This document shows positions 1-7,920 of a DNA stretch of 64,000 bases, one piece after another (within the stretch, counting starts at the first letter, position 1; each line of letters starts with the position of its first letter). The stretch is from an uncultured Prevotellaceae bacterium (GTDB taxonomy: Bacteria > Bacteroidota > Bacteroidia > Bacteroidales > Muribaculaceae). The stretch spans positions 50,624 to 114,623 of the forward strand of contig ONKU01000006.1 of the NCBI GenBank assembly GCA_900318535.1. Reading direction: 5' to 3'. The translations under genes were made by a program, and so were the position numbers. Below the pieces are notes generated by a model, which did no database searches, was not told where the DNA came from, and worked only from the letters and a program-made list of their open reading frames with translations.

Positions 1-1
1 C

Positions 2-574
2 GAGGGGCTTGAAAAGATGTGCTGCGGCACCATTTGGGAGTCCAAGGGCATGCTCGACATAGCCGACCGCAAGACTGCCGAACTCGACGAAGCCTTGTGG
101 CAAGCCAGCGAGCAAGGCAAATACCCGATCGTGTGCGACCAGAGTCCGTGCCTGCACCGCATGCGCAAGTGCATCACGCGCATGCAACTGTATGAACCTG
201 TCGAATTTATTTGGGAATACCTGCGGGAACGGCTGGAGTTCACGCCCATCGACCGCCACATCGCCCTGCACTTCACCTGCTCGACCCGCGAGATGGGGTT
301 GGTGGACAAAATGACACAACTGGCGCGCCTGTGCAGCAACAACGTCTTCCTGCCCGAGGGCGTGGGCTGCTGCGGCTTTGCCGGCGATCGCGGCTGGACC
401 TATCCCGAGGTGAACCGTTGGGCGCTACGCAAACTGCGTAAGCAATTGGAGGACAACAGCATCGAGATGGGCTACAGCAACAGCCGCACCTGCGAGGTGG
501 GCCTGGAAACCAACGGCGGCATCCCCTACCAGAGCATCGTCTACCTCGTCAACGAGGTCACCCGCTCCAAGTAG
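2..574 (+). CDS. FAD-binding and (Fe-S)-binding oxidoreductase, C-terminal part (D-lactate dehydrogenase-like)
   Basis: The reading frame is open from base 2, so the gene starts outside the window and only about 190 C-terminal residues are present. Two cysteine-rich CCG-type motifs are visible: CCGTIWESKG near the start and GCCGFAGDRG further on, with extra cysteines in CDQSPCLHRMRKC and HFTC. This arrangement matches the C-terminal iron-sulfur half of long Bacteroidota proteins that join an FAD-linked oxidase domain to a heterodisulfide-reductase-like CCG domain, usually annotated as D-lactate dehydrogenase or 2-hydroxyacid oxidase. The substrate cannot be read from this fragment. The family identification is fairly sure; lactate as substrate is only likely. 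It converges on the flavin reductase gene across a strong hairpin. Confidence 0.8.
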   Translation, partial: EGLEKMCCGTIWESKGMLDIADRKTAELDEALWQASEQGKYPIVCDQSPCLHRMRKCITRMQLYEPVEFIWEYLRERLEFTPIDRHIALHFTCSTREMGLVDKMTQLARLCSNNVFLPEGVGCCGFAGDRGWTYPEVNRWALRKLRKQLEDNSIEMGYSNSRTCEVGLETNGGIPYQSIVYLVNEVTRSK

Positions 575-597
575 TCCCCCGCCTGCAGACACAACAA

Positions 598-636
598 AAG
601 TGTCCACAAGTCGAAAAAAACGAGTTGTGGACACTT
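598..636. terminator. bidirectional hairpin terminator
   Basis: A 16-base arm (598-613, AAGTGTCCACAAGTCG) pairs with 621-636 with one mismatch around a seven-A loop. It lies between two convergent genes and has A/T-rich flanks on both sides, as expected for a terminator that serves both strands. Confidence 0.75.
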
Positions 637-655
637 AAACAATCTATACTCTATC

Positions 656-1222
656 CTACTTGAGTTGAGCGCCGTCGTGGAAGGCGGTGCCGACGGTGGT
701 ACCCAGCTGCACGTATTTGTAGCGCGTGGGGTCGTAGGTGATGATGTGCATCTTCTCGATGTCGGGGTTGCCCTCCTCGTCGAGGAAACGTTCGTCACAC
801 AGCACGTTCACGACCTCGGCAATCAGGTAGTAACCCGTATTGCGGTCCTCGTCGATTTTCTCCTTCACACGGCACTCCATCGTCATGGGGAAGTCGGTGA
901 ACAAGGGGGCATTGACGTTGGGCGCCTTCTCGATCGTCCAGCCCGTCTTGGCCATCTTCTCGGGGTCCTTCTTGGCGCTGACGATGCCCACAAAGTCAGA
1001 TGCCACCATCGTCTCGGTCGTGGCAAAAGCGACTGTAAACGTGTCGTTGACAGCCAGATTGTCGGTCGTGGCGTGTGAGGACAGCGAAATCATGATTTCA
1101 TTCATATCCCAGGTGCCGCCCCATGCCGCATTCATGGCGTTGGGACGTCCCTCTTTGTCATAAGTGCCGATGATGAGCACCGGTTGTGGAAGTATCCACG
1201 GTTTTGATCCAAAACTCTTCAT
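656..1222 (-). CDS. flavin reductase family protein
   Basis: The 188-residue product resembles the flavin reductase-like FMN-binding split-barrel family. The N-terminal stretch LIIGTYDKEGRPNAMNAAW is the typical first strand and FMN-contact region, followed by an SSHATTDNL segment. Proteins of this size in Bacteroidales are single-domain flavoproteins that reduce free flavin or serve as partners of oxygenases; the physiological substrate cannot be told from sequence. It is the last gene of a minus-strand series, with about 30 bases after the DUF6056 membrane protein gene, so cotranscription is likely. The ATG at 1222 gives a full-length family member. Confidence 0.85.
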   Translation of the reverse strand: MKSFGSKPWILPQPVLIIGTYDKEGRPNAMNAAWGGTWDMNEIMISLSSHATTDNLAVNDTFTVAFATTETMVASDFVGIVSAKKDPEKMAKTGWTIEKAPNVNAPLFTDFPMTMECRVKEKIDEDRNTGYYLIAEVVNVLCDERFLDEEGNPDIEKMHIITYDPTRYKYVQLGTTVGTAFHDGAQLK

Positions 1223-1252
1223 TTTCTTATCTTATTTTTGATTAGTGGTTGG

Positions 1253-2938
1253 TTATTTCAATTTCAGAATGGCCTTCACCGGCTTGGGGGTGATGTCCAT
1301 CGGTATCTCGATGCGGGTGATGGAGCTGTCGGGCACAGGAAGGATGAAATAGCGCCGACCCTGATACTCCAGCGGGTAGAAGCCCTTGGGCTCATAGCTG
1401 ATATTCAGGCCATAGTCCTGACGGCGCTGCTGCTCCTCAGGCGAGAGGGCCGTTTCGGCCTTATCAAAACAATAACGCGCGGTCTGGAAAGTCGCAGGCA
1501 GGGTGTCGAGCCGCAAGGTGACGGCGATATAATCCTGACCTGGGACACGCAGGACGTCGCCGGTGATATCGGGATTCTCAGCCTTCATGGACCACACCTG
1601 CGCGCCATCGAGCAGACGTCCCTCGTGATAACGGCGATAGACCGAATCGCCGACGAACTGCACGTTTTCTTTGCCGTAGTAGGCCCTGTAGATGACCTCA
1701 TGGGCAAAGTAATTGGTGGACATGAAATTCATGGGCTTGATGAAACGGCTGTAGCCGTCGAACTGGCGTTCGAGCAGAATGGCCTGAGCCGGGGCCGCGG
1801 CGATTTCCTGTTCCACCTGTTCGTTATAGGCCTTATACTTGTTCAAGACCTTGATGCCGCGGCCATAAGTGAACACACTCAGTCCCAGCAGAGCGATGAC
1901 CGCCAACACACGCAACGGCTGCCAACGGTTACCAAGCAAGGAATCGACCGCCTTGATGACGATGATGGCGGCGACGGTTACCAGCGGCGCATAGGCCCGC
2001 TCGTGGTTCAGCCCCAGGGCAAACATTACCGCAGCCAGGCACAGCAGGACGTAGGTCCATACCGACTGCCTGACCGCTCTCCTGCCGCGACGCGTCAGCA
2101 GCAGGCACACGCCTACAGCCACCGCCAACAAGGGCAGATAGAAGCGCCACATCTTCTCCATAAAGATGTACCAGCGGCTCGACAGCATGTCGTCAGGACT
2201 GAGATTGAGGGCGATATCGGTGGTCACACGGTTCCACGCACCGGGCGACAGAACGATGAGCATGATGCCCAACGCATAGCCCATCATCATGACCACCACA
2301 CGACGGTCGAACAGGCGAGAGTTGAAGGCATAGTACATCAGGAATCCGCCCAGGAAACCCAATGAGGTCGCCTCGTTGAATCCGCCGGCCACAAAGCCGA
2401 ACAGCAGCCATAACAATGCCTTGCCCCACCCTAACGGTCGGCCCTGGGCACGTTGAAGAACGGCTACCAGCAGCAATGACAACGTGATGGCCCACATGTA
2501 GTTGGCACTACCGGCCATCCACAGCATCGTCTCGCCCGGGACGGGATAGCACGTGCCCACTATCGCAAAAAATGCCGATAAGGCCAGCAGCGAACGCCGC
2601 CCAGTGGCCAGCCGGCTCACCAGATGGGCCAGCAGGACGAACACCAGCGCGTTGCAAACGTTGAAAGCCGCCTTGCCCAACAGGCCACCAAACAATTCAG
2701 GCACCAACTCAGCCAGACGGCCGTTGGTGCCTGTGTAATGAGTCAAATGGGATTGCAGCAGGTCGGCAAATGAACGCATTGGGGTCCACACGCCCTCAAT
2801 GAGCGTGAAGGCCATGTCATCCTCCTTGAAGGTGGTGAGCGCGTTCATCACCAGCATCACAGCAAACGCCACAACGAGCAGCCCCCAATAGGCCACGTCG
2901 TGCCAGCGTCCGCTACGCGATGCTTTCAAGTGCCACAA
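1253..2938 (-). CDS. DUF6056-type polytopic membrane protein
   Basis: A 561-residue integral membrane protein. About ten to twelve hydrophobic segments fill the first 370 residues, starting with VAYWGLLVVAFAVMLVMNAL, followed by a soluble C-terminal region of about 170 residues. The motif KEDDMAF just after the first helix and GFNEATS in the middle are typical of DUF6056, a family related in layout to GT-C glycosyltransferases. No function has been shown as far as I know; an acceptor-modifying glycosyltransferase role is an inference. The frame opens with TTG at 2938, five bases after the frr stop, which suggests translational coupling. No ATG lies before the first helix, so a TTG start is likely. 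Confidence 0.7.
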   Translation of the reverse strand: MWHLKASRSGRWHDVAYWGLLVVAFAVMLVMNALTTFKEDDMAFTLIEGVWTPMRSFADLLQSHLTHYTGTNGRLAELVPELFGGLLGKAAFNVCNALVFVLLAHLVSRLATGRRSLLALSAFFAIVGTCYPVPGETMLWMAGSANYMWAITLSLLLVAVLQRAQGRPLGWGKALLWLLFGFVAGGFNEATSLGFLGGFLMYYAFNSRLFDRRVVVMMMGYALGIMLIVLSPGAWNRVTTDIALNLSPDDMLSSRWYIFMEKMWRFYLPLLAVAVGVCLLLTRRGRRAVRQSVWTYVLLCLAAVMFALGLNHERAYAPLVTVAAIIVIKAVDSLLGNRWQPLRVLAVIALLGLSVFTYGRGIKVLNKYKAYNEQVEQEIAAAPAQAILLERQFDGYSRFIKPMNFMSTNYFAHEVIYRAYYGKENVQFVGDSVYRRYHEGRLLDGAQVWSMKAENPDITGDVLRVPGQDYIAVTLRLDTLPATFQTARYCFDKAETALSPEEQQRRQDYGLNISYEPKGFYPLEYQGRRYFILPVPDSSITRIEIPMDITPKPVKAILKLK

Positions 2939-2943
2939 AGCAA

Positions 2944-3504
2944 TTATACTGTAAGGATTTCCTTCTCCTTGGCAGCAAAGATCTCGTCGATCTTCTTCAT
3001 GAACTTGTCATGAATCTTCTGGACCTTCTCCTCGCCGTCCTTGCTCACATCCTCGCTCATGCCTTCCTTAACGGCCTTCTTCAAGCCCTCGATAGCCTCG
3101 CGGCGGGCATTGCGGATGCTCACGCGAGCCTTCTCGCTCTCGGCCTTGGAGTCCTTAACGAGCAGTTTGCGGCGCTCCTCGGTCAGGGGCGGGATGTTGA
3201 GGCGGATCACCTCACCATTGTTCACGGGCATGATGCCCACGTTGCTGTCGATGATGGCCTTCTCGATGGTCCCGATCATGGTGCGCTCCCAGGGCATGAT
3301 GGCGATGGTGCGCTGGTCGGGGGTGCTCACGTTGGCCACGTTGTCGATGGGCACGGGGCTGCCATAATAGTTCACACGGATGCCGTCGAGAATCTTCACG
3401 TTGGCCTTACCTGCACGGATGTGTGCCAGGGTGTCATCGAGGAAATCCACGGCTTCCTGCATCTTTTTCTCGGCTGCGTCGAGATAGAATTTCACGTCGT
3501 TCAT
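2944..3504 (-). CDS. frr: ribosome recycling factor
   Basis: The 186-residue product is a normal-length ribosome recycling factor, which acts with EF-G to split post-termination ribosomes in the cytoplasm. The core is clearly conserved: the long helix beginning DAAEKKMQEAVDFL, the segment RAGKANVKILDGIRVNYYGS, the loop GSPVPIDNVANVSTPDQRTI, and the C-terminal helix with RNARREAIEGLKK. It is followed directly by the DUF6056 gene and preceded by a roughly 110-base gap after the glycosyltransferase gene. Usually frr follows pyrH; no pyrH is present here. Confidence 0.97.
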   Translation of the reverse strand: MNDVKFYLDAAEKKMQEAVDFLDDTLAHIRAGKANVKILDGIRVNYYGSPVPIDNVANVSTPDQRTIAIMPWERTMIGTIEKAIIDSNVGIMPVNNGEVIRLNIPPLTEERRKLLVKDSKAESEKARVSIRNARREAIEGLKKAVKEGMSEDVSKDGEEKVQKIHDKFMKKIDEIFAAKEKEILTV

Positions 3505-3614
3505 AGTGTCGCGTTTTTATTTGTTTTGTTGTTACTTGTTATTTTATTGGTCACGAAAGTACACCATTTGCCACAACCCTGCAAGTTTTTTGCCAAAAAA
3601 TCAAAATTTGCACG

Positions 3615-4553
3615 TTACAGCACGTTCTCGCCGTTGAATTCCCGCACGATGTAGTCGGGGCGGTTCTTGGTCTCGTTGTAGATGCGCCCGATGTACTCGC
3701 CGATGATGCCCAGCGACAACAGTTGGATGCCGCCCAGGAACAGGATGAGCACGACCAGCGTGGGATAGCCCTGAACGGGATCGCCCCAGATGAGCGCCTT
3801 GACGAACACGAATATCATGTAGCAAAAGGCCAGCAGCGAGACGATGAAGCCAATCACCGTCGAGATGCGCAGCGGCACACTGGTAAACGAAGTGATGCCG
3901 TCGATGGCCAACGAGAACAGGCGGCCGTAACTCCATGACGAAGCGCCTGCCACACGGTCGCCCTGCATGAATTCCACCTCTTTCTTCCTGAAACCTATCC
4001 AGCTGTACATTCCCTTGGTGTAACGCTCGCTCTCGCGCATCTTTCTCAAGGCGTTGACGCACTTGCGGTCCAGCAGGCGGAAATCACCCACATTCTGCAG
4101 CACGTCGAAGCGCGACGAGCGCTGCAATATATTGTAGAACAGCAGCGACAAGCGTTTGCGCAGCCAGCTCTCCCGGCCGCGCGACTTGCGCTTGGCATAC
4201 ACGTCATCATAGCCCTGCTCCCACCACTTGATCATCTCGGGGATGAGCGTGGGCGGGTGCTGCATGTCGGCATCGATAATGACCATGCAGTCGCCGGTCA
4301 CATAGTCGAAACCCGCCAGCATGGCCGCTTCCTTGCCAAAGTTGCGCGACAGGTCCACATAGTTGACGCGGCTGTCCTGCTGGCGCAGGCGCTGCAACTC
4401 GGTGAGGGTGCCGTCGGTGCTGCCATCGTTGACAAACATGAGTTCCCACTCATAGCCCTGGTTGGCGTCCATGAGTTTGACCAACTCGGGATAGAGCAGC
4501 GGCAGGGACTTCTCTTCGTTATAGCACGGGATGAGGATTGATATCTTTTTCAT
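3615..4553 (-). CDS. GT2 family glycosyltransferase, GtrB/DPM1-like polyprenyl-phosphate sugar transferase
   Basis: A 312-residue protein with an N-terminal GT-A catalytic domain: PCYNEEKSLPLL at the start, FVNDGSTDGT, and the metal-binding DADMQHPP around residue 95. Two C-terminal membrane helices follow (TVIGFIVSLLAFCYMIFVFV and the LVVLILFLGGIQLLSLG region), then GRIYNETKNRPDYIV. This layout is that of bacterial GtrB/ArnC/DPM1-like enzymes that move a sugar from a nucleotide donor onto undecaprenyl phosphate at the inner face of the membrane. The sugar is unknown. Gene order places it 26 bases after an M16 peptidase gene and before frr, probably by chance. Confidence 0.88.
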   Translation of the reverse strand: MKKISILIPCYNEEKSLPLLYPELVKLMDANQGYEWELMFVNDGSTDGTLTELQRLRQQDSRVNYVDLSRNFGKEAAMLAGFDYVTGDCMVIIDADMQHPPTLIPEMIKWWEQGYDDVYAKRKSRGRESWLRKRLSLLFYNILQRSSRFDVLQNVGDFRLLDRKCVNALRKMRESERYTKGMYSWIGFRKKEVEFMQGDRVAGASSWSYGRLFSLAIDGITSFTSVPLRISTVIGFIVSLLAFCYMIFVFVKALIWGDPVQGYPTLVVLILFLGGIQLLSLGIIGEYIGRIYNETKNRPDYIVREFNGENVL

Positions 4554-4579
4554 CGTCTTGTAAAGTGTTTACATTCAAT

Positions 4580-5797
4580 TTACTGGAACGTCAGCGACGA
4601 GAGGCAGTCGCTCTTGAGACAGGCAGCTGCCTGGGCAATCTGGTCGGGTGTGACGGCACGGATGCGCGAGATGGTGTCGCCGATGGTCGCCACAGCGCCA
4701 TGATAGAGCAGGCCGCGACCGGCGCGCATCGCCATGAACTCAGTACTGTCAGCCGCCACGACCAGCTGGCCGCAATACTGCTTCTTGTAGGCTTCCAACC
4801 GTCGCTCGGGCAACAGGTCCTGGCTCAGGCGGCTGGTGATGCGGTCGATCACATGCAGGCTTGAACGCACGTCGTCGGGGTCACAGCCCAAGTAGATTTC
4901 CATCCACCCGCAGTCGCTCAAGAGCGTCAGGGTGGACTCGACGGTATAGACATAGCCACGGCGCTCACGCAATTCCACATTGAGCAGCGAGTTCATACCC
5001 GGTCCGCCCAGGATGTTGTTCAGCAGCATCAGGGCATAGCGCAGGGGATGGTTCATGTCGGGCACACGGGCGCCCACGATGGTGTGGGCCTGATGGGTGC
5101 CTATCTTGATGGTCTGGTGGAACGGTTCTACCCTCTCGGGCACATGGCGCTGCCGCGGCGCTATTGCATGGCTCATGCCGCCGAAGCATTTCTCGGCCAG
5201 ACGGAAGACCTTCTCGGGCTTTTCGGGTCCTACCGAGAAGAACGCCATGTTGCCGGGCACATAGAGCGTCTTGAGGTAGTGCATGCAGTCCTCGCGGGTG
5301 AGGTTTTCCAAATCCTCTTTCTTACCCAAGATGTTATGTCCCAGTTCACTGCCGGCGAAGAGCAGGTCCTCGAAGTCGTCATAGACCGCATCGCTGGGCG
5401 TGTCGCGGTAGCTGGCGGCCTCCTCGAGCACCACATCGCGCTCACGGTCCAGCTCCTCCTGGGGAAAGACCGACCACTGGACCAAATCGGCCAGCAGGTC
5501 GATGGCGCGAGCCAGATGCTGATGGGGGAAGACCGAGTAGAGCATGGTTCCCTCCTTGGTGGTATAGGCGTTCAATTCGCCGCCCACCCGTTCCATGCGG
5601 TTGAGGATGTGCCAGGCACGGCGGTGTTCGGTACCCTTGAAGATGGTGTGCTCCACAAAGTGGGCCAGGCCATGGTGGCCGTCACGCTCGTCACGGCTGC
5701 CGGCGTTCACGGCAAGGCCGCACCAGGCCACTTGGTTGGCGGTGACGATGTGGACCATTCGCAGGCCATTGGGGTGTGTATGATAGTAAGTTGTCAC
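4580..5797 (-). CDS. M16 family zinc metallopeptidase (pitrilysin/insulinase-like)
   Basis: The 405-residue product has the inverted zinc motif HFVEH at residues 46-50 and the third ligand region VVLEE near residue 125, so the catalytic site is intact. The second half holds the typical M16 C-terminal domain with GGPGMNSLLNVELRERRGYVY. The length fits the processing-peptidase-like subfamily that works as a dimer. The frame opens with GTG at 5797, preceded by an AAGGA Shine-Dalgarno-like motif about a dozen bases upstream. There is no obvious signal peptide, so it is probably cytoplasmic. The substrate is unknown. Confidence 0.9.
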   Translation of the reverse strand: MTTYYHTHPNGLRMVHIVTANQVAWCGLAVNAGSRDERDGHHGLAHFVEHTIFKGTEHRRAWHILNRMERVGGELNAYTTKEGTMLYSVFPHQHLARAIDLLADLVQWSVFPQEELDRERDVVLEEAASYRDTPSDAVYDDFEDLLFAGSELGHNILGKKEDLENLTREDCMHYLKTLYVPGNMAFFSVGPEKPEKVFRLAEKCFGGMSHAIAPRQRHVPERVEPFHQTIKIGTHQAHTIVGARVPDMNHPLRYALMLLNNILGGPGMNSLLNVELRERRGYVYTVESTLTLLSDCGWMEIYLGCDPDDVRSSLHVIDRITSRLSQDLLPERRLEAYKKQYCGQLVVAADSTEFMAMRAGRGLLYHGAVATIGDTISRIRAVTPDQIAQAAACLKSDCLSSLTFQ

Positions 5798-5830
5798 TTG
5801 TTTTTAGTCCTTAGTTTTTGTTTTTTGTTG

Positions 5831-5849
5831 GCCATGGTGGAGCCATGGC
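5831..5849. other. short palindromic hairpin upstream of the M16 peptidase gene
   Basis: GCCATGG and CCATGGC pair across a five-base loop. On the minus strand it lies about 34 bases before the GTG start at 5797 and just after the S24 regulator gene. There is no U-run directly after it, so I do not call it a terminator. Confidence 0.35.
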
Positions 5850-5863
5850 ATGGTGAACCTTTT

Positions 5864-6544
5864 TTAGAGCCTTGTGTTGAGGTGGAGGACATGCTGGACG
5901 AGCAGTATCTCGTGGATGTCGCTGCGGCGCACGTCCATGTCGTCGTAATTGGGATTCTCGCTGCGCAGGACGACCATGTTGGGGTCGCTGTGGCGGCGCA
6001 GGTATTTTACCAGCCTGAAGTCGTCGAGCTGAACGACATAGATCTGGCCCCAATAGATCTGATTGGGATTACTCACCTCGCGCACGGCCACGAAGTCGCC
6101 GTCGTTGATGACCGGCGCCATCGAGTCGCCACTCACGCGCACAATGCGGCAGTTGGGGCTCATGTTGGGCAGATTTACCCATCCCACGATGTTCTCGCTG
6201 GCAAACAGCTCGTTGCGTCCCGAAGCGACACCAGCCGTCACATCCACGTCATAGACGGGCGTACCGCCACCATTAGCGGATGCCATCACTTCCCCGTCAA
6301 CACGCACGGGCGTCTTGCCAAAGGGCAGATCGGTGCCCTCCATGAGCCATTCCTTGCTCACCCCCAGGTTGACGACCAGACGGTTGAGGAAAGATTCACT
6401 CAGCGGCATGTGGGCATTGAGATATTTCGACAGGTTGGACGTGTCGACTCCGATGCGCTCGGCAAACTGCACCTGCTTCAAGCCCATCTCCTTCATCAGG
6501 TACTTGATTCGGTCGATGATTTCGGCATTTTTCTCTTTTTCCAT
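5864..6544 (-). CDS. XRE-type HTH / S24 peptidase transcriptional regulator (LexA/CI-like)
   Basis: A 226-residue regulator. Residues 10-65 form an XRE helix-turn-helix (LKQVQFAERIGVDTSNLSKYL). The C-terminal half is an S24 domain with the catalytic serine in VSGDSMAP and the probable catalytic lysine in LVKYL, so self-cleavage is possible. A DVTAGVASG segment before the domain resembles the Ala-Gly cleavage region. The layout is that of stress or phage-type repressors, but no phage genes are nearby, so it is likely a resident regulator. Its own promoter region holds several palindromes, which suggests autoregulation. It is transcribed away from the thioesterase operon. Confidence 0.88.
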   Translation of the reverse strand: MEKEKNAEIIDRIKYLMKEMGLKQVQFAERIGVDTSNLSKYLNAHMPLSESFLNRLVVNLGVSKEWLMEGTDLPFGKTPVRVDGEVMASANGGGTPVYDVDVTAGVASGRNELFASENIVGWVNLPNMSPNCRIVRVSGDSMAPVINDGDFVAVREVSNPNQIYWGQIYVVQLDDFRLVKYLRRHSDPNMVVLRSENPNYDDMDVRRSDIHEILLVQHVLHLNTRL

Positions 6545-6577
6545 AATGATTGTTGTGTTCTATGGTTTCTTTGTCGG

Positions 6578-6610
6578 CAAAATTACAACAAAATCTTTGC
6601 ATATCGCAAA
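6578..6610 (-). promoter_or_regulatory. promoter of the S24 regulator gene
   Basis: On the minus strand, TAATTTTG (6578-6585) matches the Bacteroidota -7 box TAnnTTTG, and TTTG (6607-6610) lies 21 bases further upstream as the -33 box. The start codon is 34 bases from the -7 box. The -33 box is part of an inverted repeat, TTTGC-N5-GCAAA (6596-6610). Confidence 0.6.
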
Positions 6611-6616
6611 TAATTA

Positions 6617-6632
6617 GCCAATATTTGGCCAA
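6617..6632. promoter_or_regulatory. candidate operator palindromes between S24 regulator and thioesterase genes
   Basis: GCCAATATTTGGC (6617-6629) is a 13-base inverted repeat, and it overlaps the perfect palindrome TTGGCCAA (6625-6632). They sit just upstream of the regulator's -33 box and between divergent transcription units, as operators for the S24 repressor would. The link to that protein is inferred. Confidence 0.4.
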
Positions 6633-6691
6633 ATTCATGGTAAATGTGCCGAAAACGCCATTTTAATAGCCAGCAAAACAAGAAGATTGAT

Positions 6692-6699
6692 TATATTTG
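6692..6699 (+). promoter_or_regulatory. -7 box of the thioesterase-led operon
   Basis: TATATTTG matches TAnnTTTG and lies 21 bases before the ATG at 6721. No good -33 box was seen at the usual distance. The position shows that the in-frame TTG at 6697 is not the start. Confidence 0.5.
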
Positions 6700-6720
6700 C
6701 AAAGAATAAACAGATTTATC

Positions 6721-7086
6721 ATGATAGGATTGACACATACCAGCCAGTTGACGGTCACCGAGGCCGTCACGGCCGTTGCCATGGGCTCGGGCGACATGCC
6801 CGTGCTGGCCACACCGGCCATGATGGCGCTCATGGAGAATGCCGCCATGCTTGCCGTGGCCGACCATCTGCCCGAAGGCAGTACCACCGTGGGCGGACAT
6901 ATCACCTCATCCCACCTCAAGCCCAGCAAACTGGGCGACACAGTGACCGCCACCGCCACAGTGACCGGCGTTGACGGCAAGAAGATTGAGTTTAAAGTCC
7001 AGGCCCACTGCGGCGACACGCTGCTGGGCGAGGGCACCCACCTGCGTTTTATTGTTGACCGCAACAAATTCATGTCAAGATTATGA
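6721..7086 (+). CDS. FlK-like hot-dog thioesterase family protein
   Basis: A 121-residue hot-dog fold protein. Compared with fluoroacetyl-CoA thioesterase FlK, the catalytic Thr, Glu and His appear with matching spacing at T31 (LATPAM), E39 (MENAAM) and H65. The motif VGGHITSSHLKPSKLGD is also typical. Such proteins in gut bacteria are general acyl-CoA thioesterases; the real substrate is unknown and fluoroacetate is not implied. ATG 6721 is chosen over the in-frame TTG at 6697 because the latter lies inside the -7 promoter box. The stop overlaps the next start as ATGA, so the two genes are translationally coupled. Confidence 0.8.
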   Translation: MIGLTHTSQLTVTEAVTAVAMGSGDMPVLATPAMMALMENAAMLAVADHLPEGSTTVGGHITSSHLKPSKLGDTVTATATVTGVDGKKIEFKVQAHCGDTLLGEGTHLRFIVDRNKFMSRL

Positions 7087-7583
7087 AAAAGATACTGACC
7101 ATCGTAGTGCTCGCCGTCGCACTGTTCGCCACCGCCGTGAACACCCAGGAACAGACGGCTCCCAAGAAAGTTTATAATGAGGAGATCAATCCGCTGGAAC
7201 AAATCGACCAGGCCGTTGCCCAAGCCCATGCCGAGGGCAAGTACGTCATCTGCCAGGTGGGCGGCAACTGGTGCCCGTGGTGCCTGCGTTTTGCCGATTT
7301 CATCACCAACGACAGCACCATCAATGCCGTCATCGAGCAGAACTTCGTCTTTATCCACGTGAACTACCATCCCCGCAAAGCTGGAGAGGTGGGCAAGGCT
7401 CTGATGAAACGCCTTAACAATGCCGGGCGCTTTGGTTTCCCGGTACTTGTCGTGCTCGACGAGCAGGGCAACATCATCCACATCCAGGACTCGGGCTACC
7501 TCGAGGAGGACGAGAGCTACAACGCCAAAAAGGTGTTGACGTTCTTTAGGCAGTGGACCCCGAAGGCAGTACGTGGAGAATAA
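7083..7583 (+). CDS. exported thioredoxin-fold protein (DUF255-like/thioredoxin_7)
   Basis: The 166-residue protein begins with a signal peptide (MKKILTIVVLAVALFATAV) and has a thioredoxin-type active site CPWC at residues 64-67 within GGNWCPWCLRF. The following segment GRFGFPVLVVLDEQGN includes the cis-proline region of the fold. It should act in the periplasm in thiol-disulfide exchange. It overlaps the upstream thioesterase gene by four bases. The CPWC centre is intact; specific partners are unknown. Confidence 0.85.
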   Translation: MKKILTIVVLAVALFATAVNTQEQTAPKKVYNEEINPLEQIDQAVAQAHAEGKYVICQVGGNWCPWCLRFADFITNDSTINAVIEQNFVFIHVNYHPRKAGEVGKALMKRLNNAGRFGFPVLVVLDEQGNIIHIQDSGYLEEDESYNAKKVLTFFRQWTPKAVRGE

Positions 7584-7597
7584 CGACCTGACAGGCC

Positions 7598-7918
7598 ATG
7601 GCAAGCAATCCCGACTTGGTGCAGTACATCGCCGACCAGTGTGCCGGAGCCGGCGAAATCACCGTCAAAAAGATGTTCGGCGACTACGGCATTTATTGTG
7701 ACGGCAAGATTTTCGGGCTCATCTGCGACGACTGCTTCTACCTCAAGCCCACCGAGGCGGTACGGCCACTGTTGCGCACCGTGGAACTGCAGCCGCCCTA
7801 CGACGGTGCCAAGGACTATTTCCTGATTGACGACGTAGATGACCGTGACTACCTGGCCGCCCTTGTCAGCGAGACCTGCAAGAACCTGCCTGAACCCAAA
7901 CCCAAGAAAAAGAAATAA
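7598..7918 (+). CDS. TfoX/Sxy N-terminal domain protein
   Basis: A 106-residue single-domain protein. The motif KKMFGDYGIYCDGKIFGLICDD is characteristic of the TfoX/Sxy N-terminal domain, and the tail ends in a lysine-rich PKPKKKK. In Gammaproteobacteria Sxy is a competence regulator with an additional C-terminal domain; that second domain is missing here, and stand-alone versions in Bacteroidota have no assigned role. Only two bases separate its stop from the carbonic anhydrase start, so they are likely cotranscribed. Confidence 0.85.
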   Translation: MASNPDLVQYIADQCAGAGEITVKKMFGDYGIYCDGKIFGLICDDCFYLKPTEAVRPLLRTVELQPPYDGAKDYFLIDDVDDRDYLAALVSETCKNLPEPKPKKKK

Positions 7919-7920
7919 TC

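Noticed and set aside
1238-2365. 375-codon plus-strand frame opposite the DUF6056 gene
   Set aside because: Low-complexity His/Gln/Arg-rich translation, no family features; it is the antisense shadow of a clear membrane-protein gene.
5048-6613. 521-codon plus-strand frame across the M16 peptidase and S24 regulator genes
   Set aside because: Spans two well-supported genes and their promoter on the other strand; no recognisable protein pattern.
6663-7604. 313-codon minus-strand frame
   Set aside because: Antisense to the thioesterase and thioredoxin-like genes, which both have intact catalytic residues.
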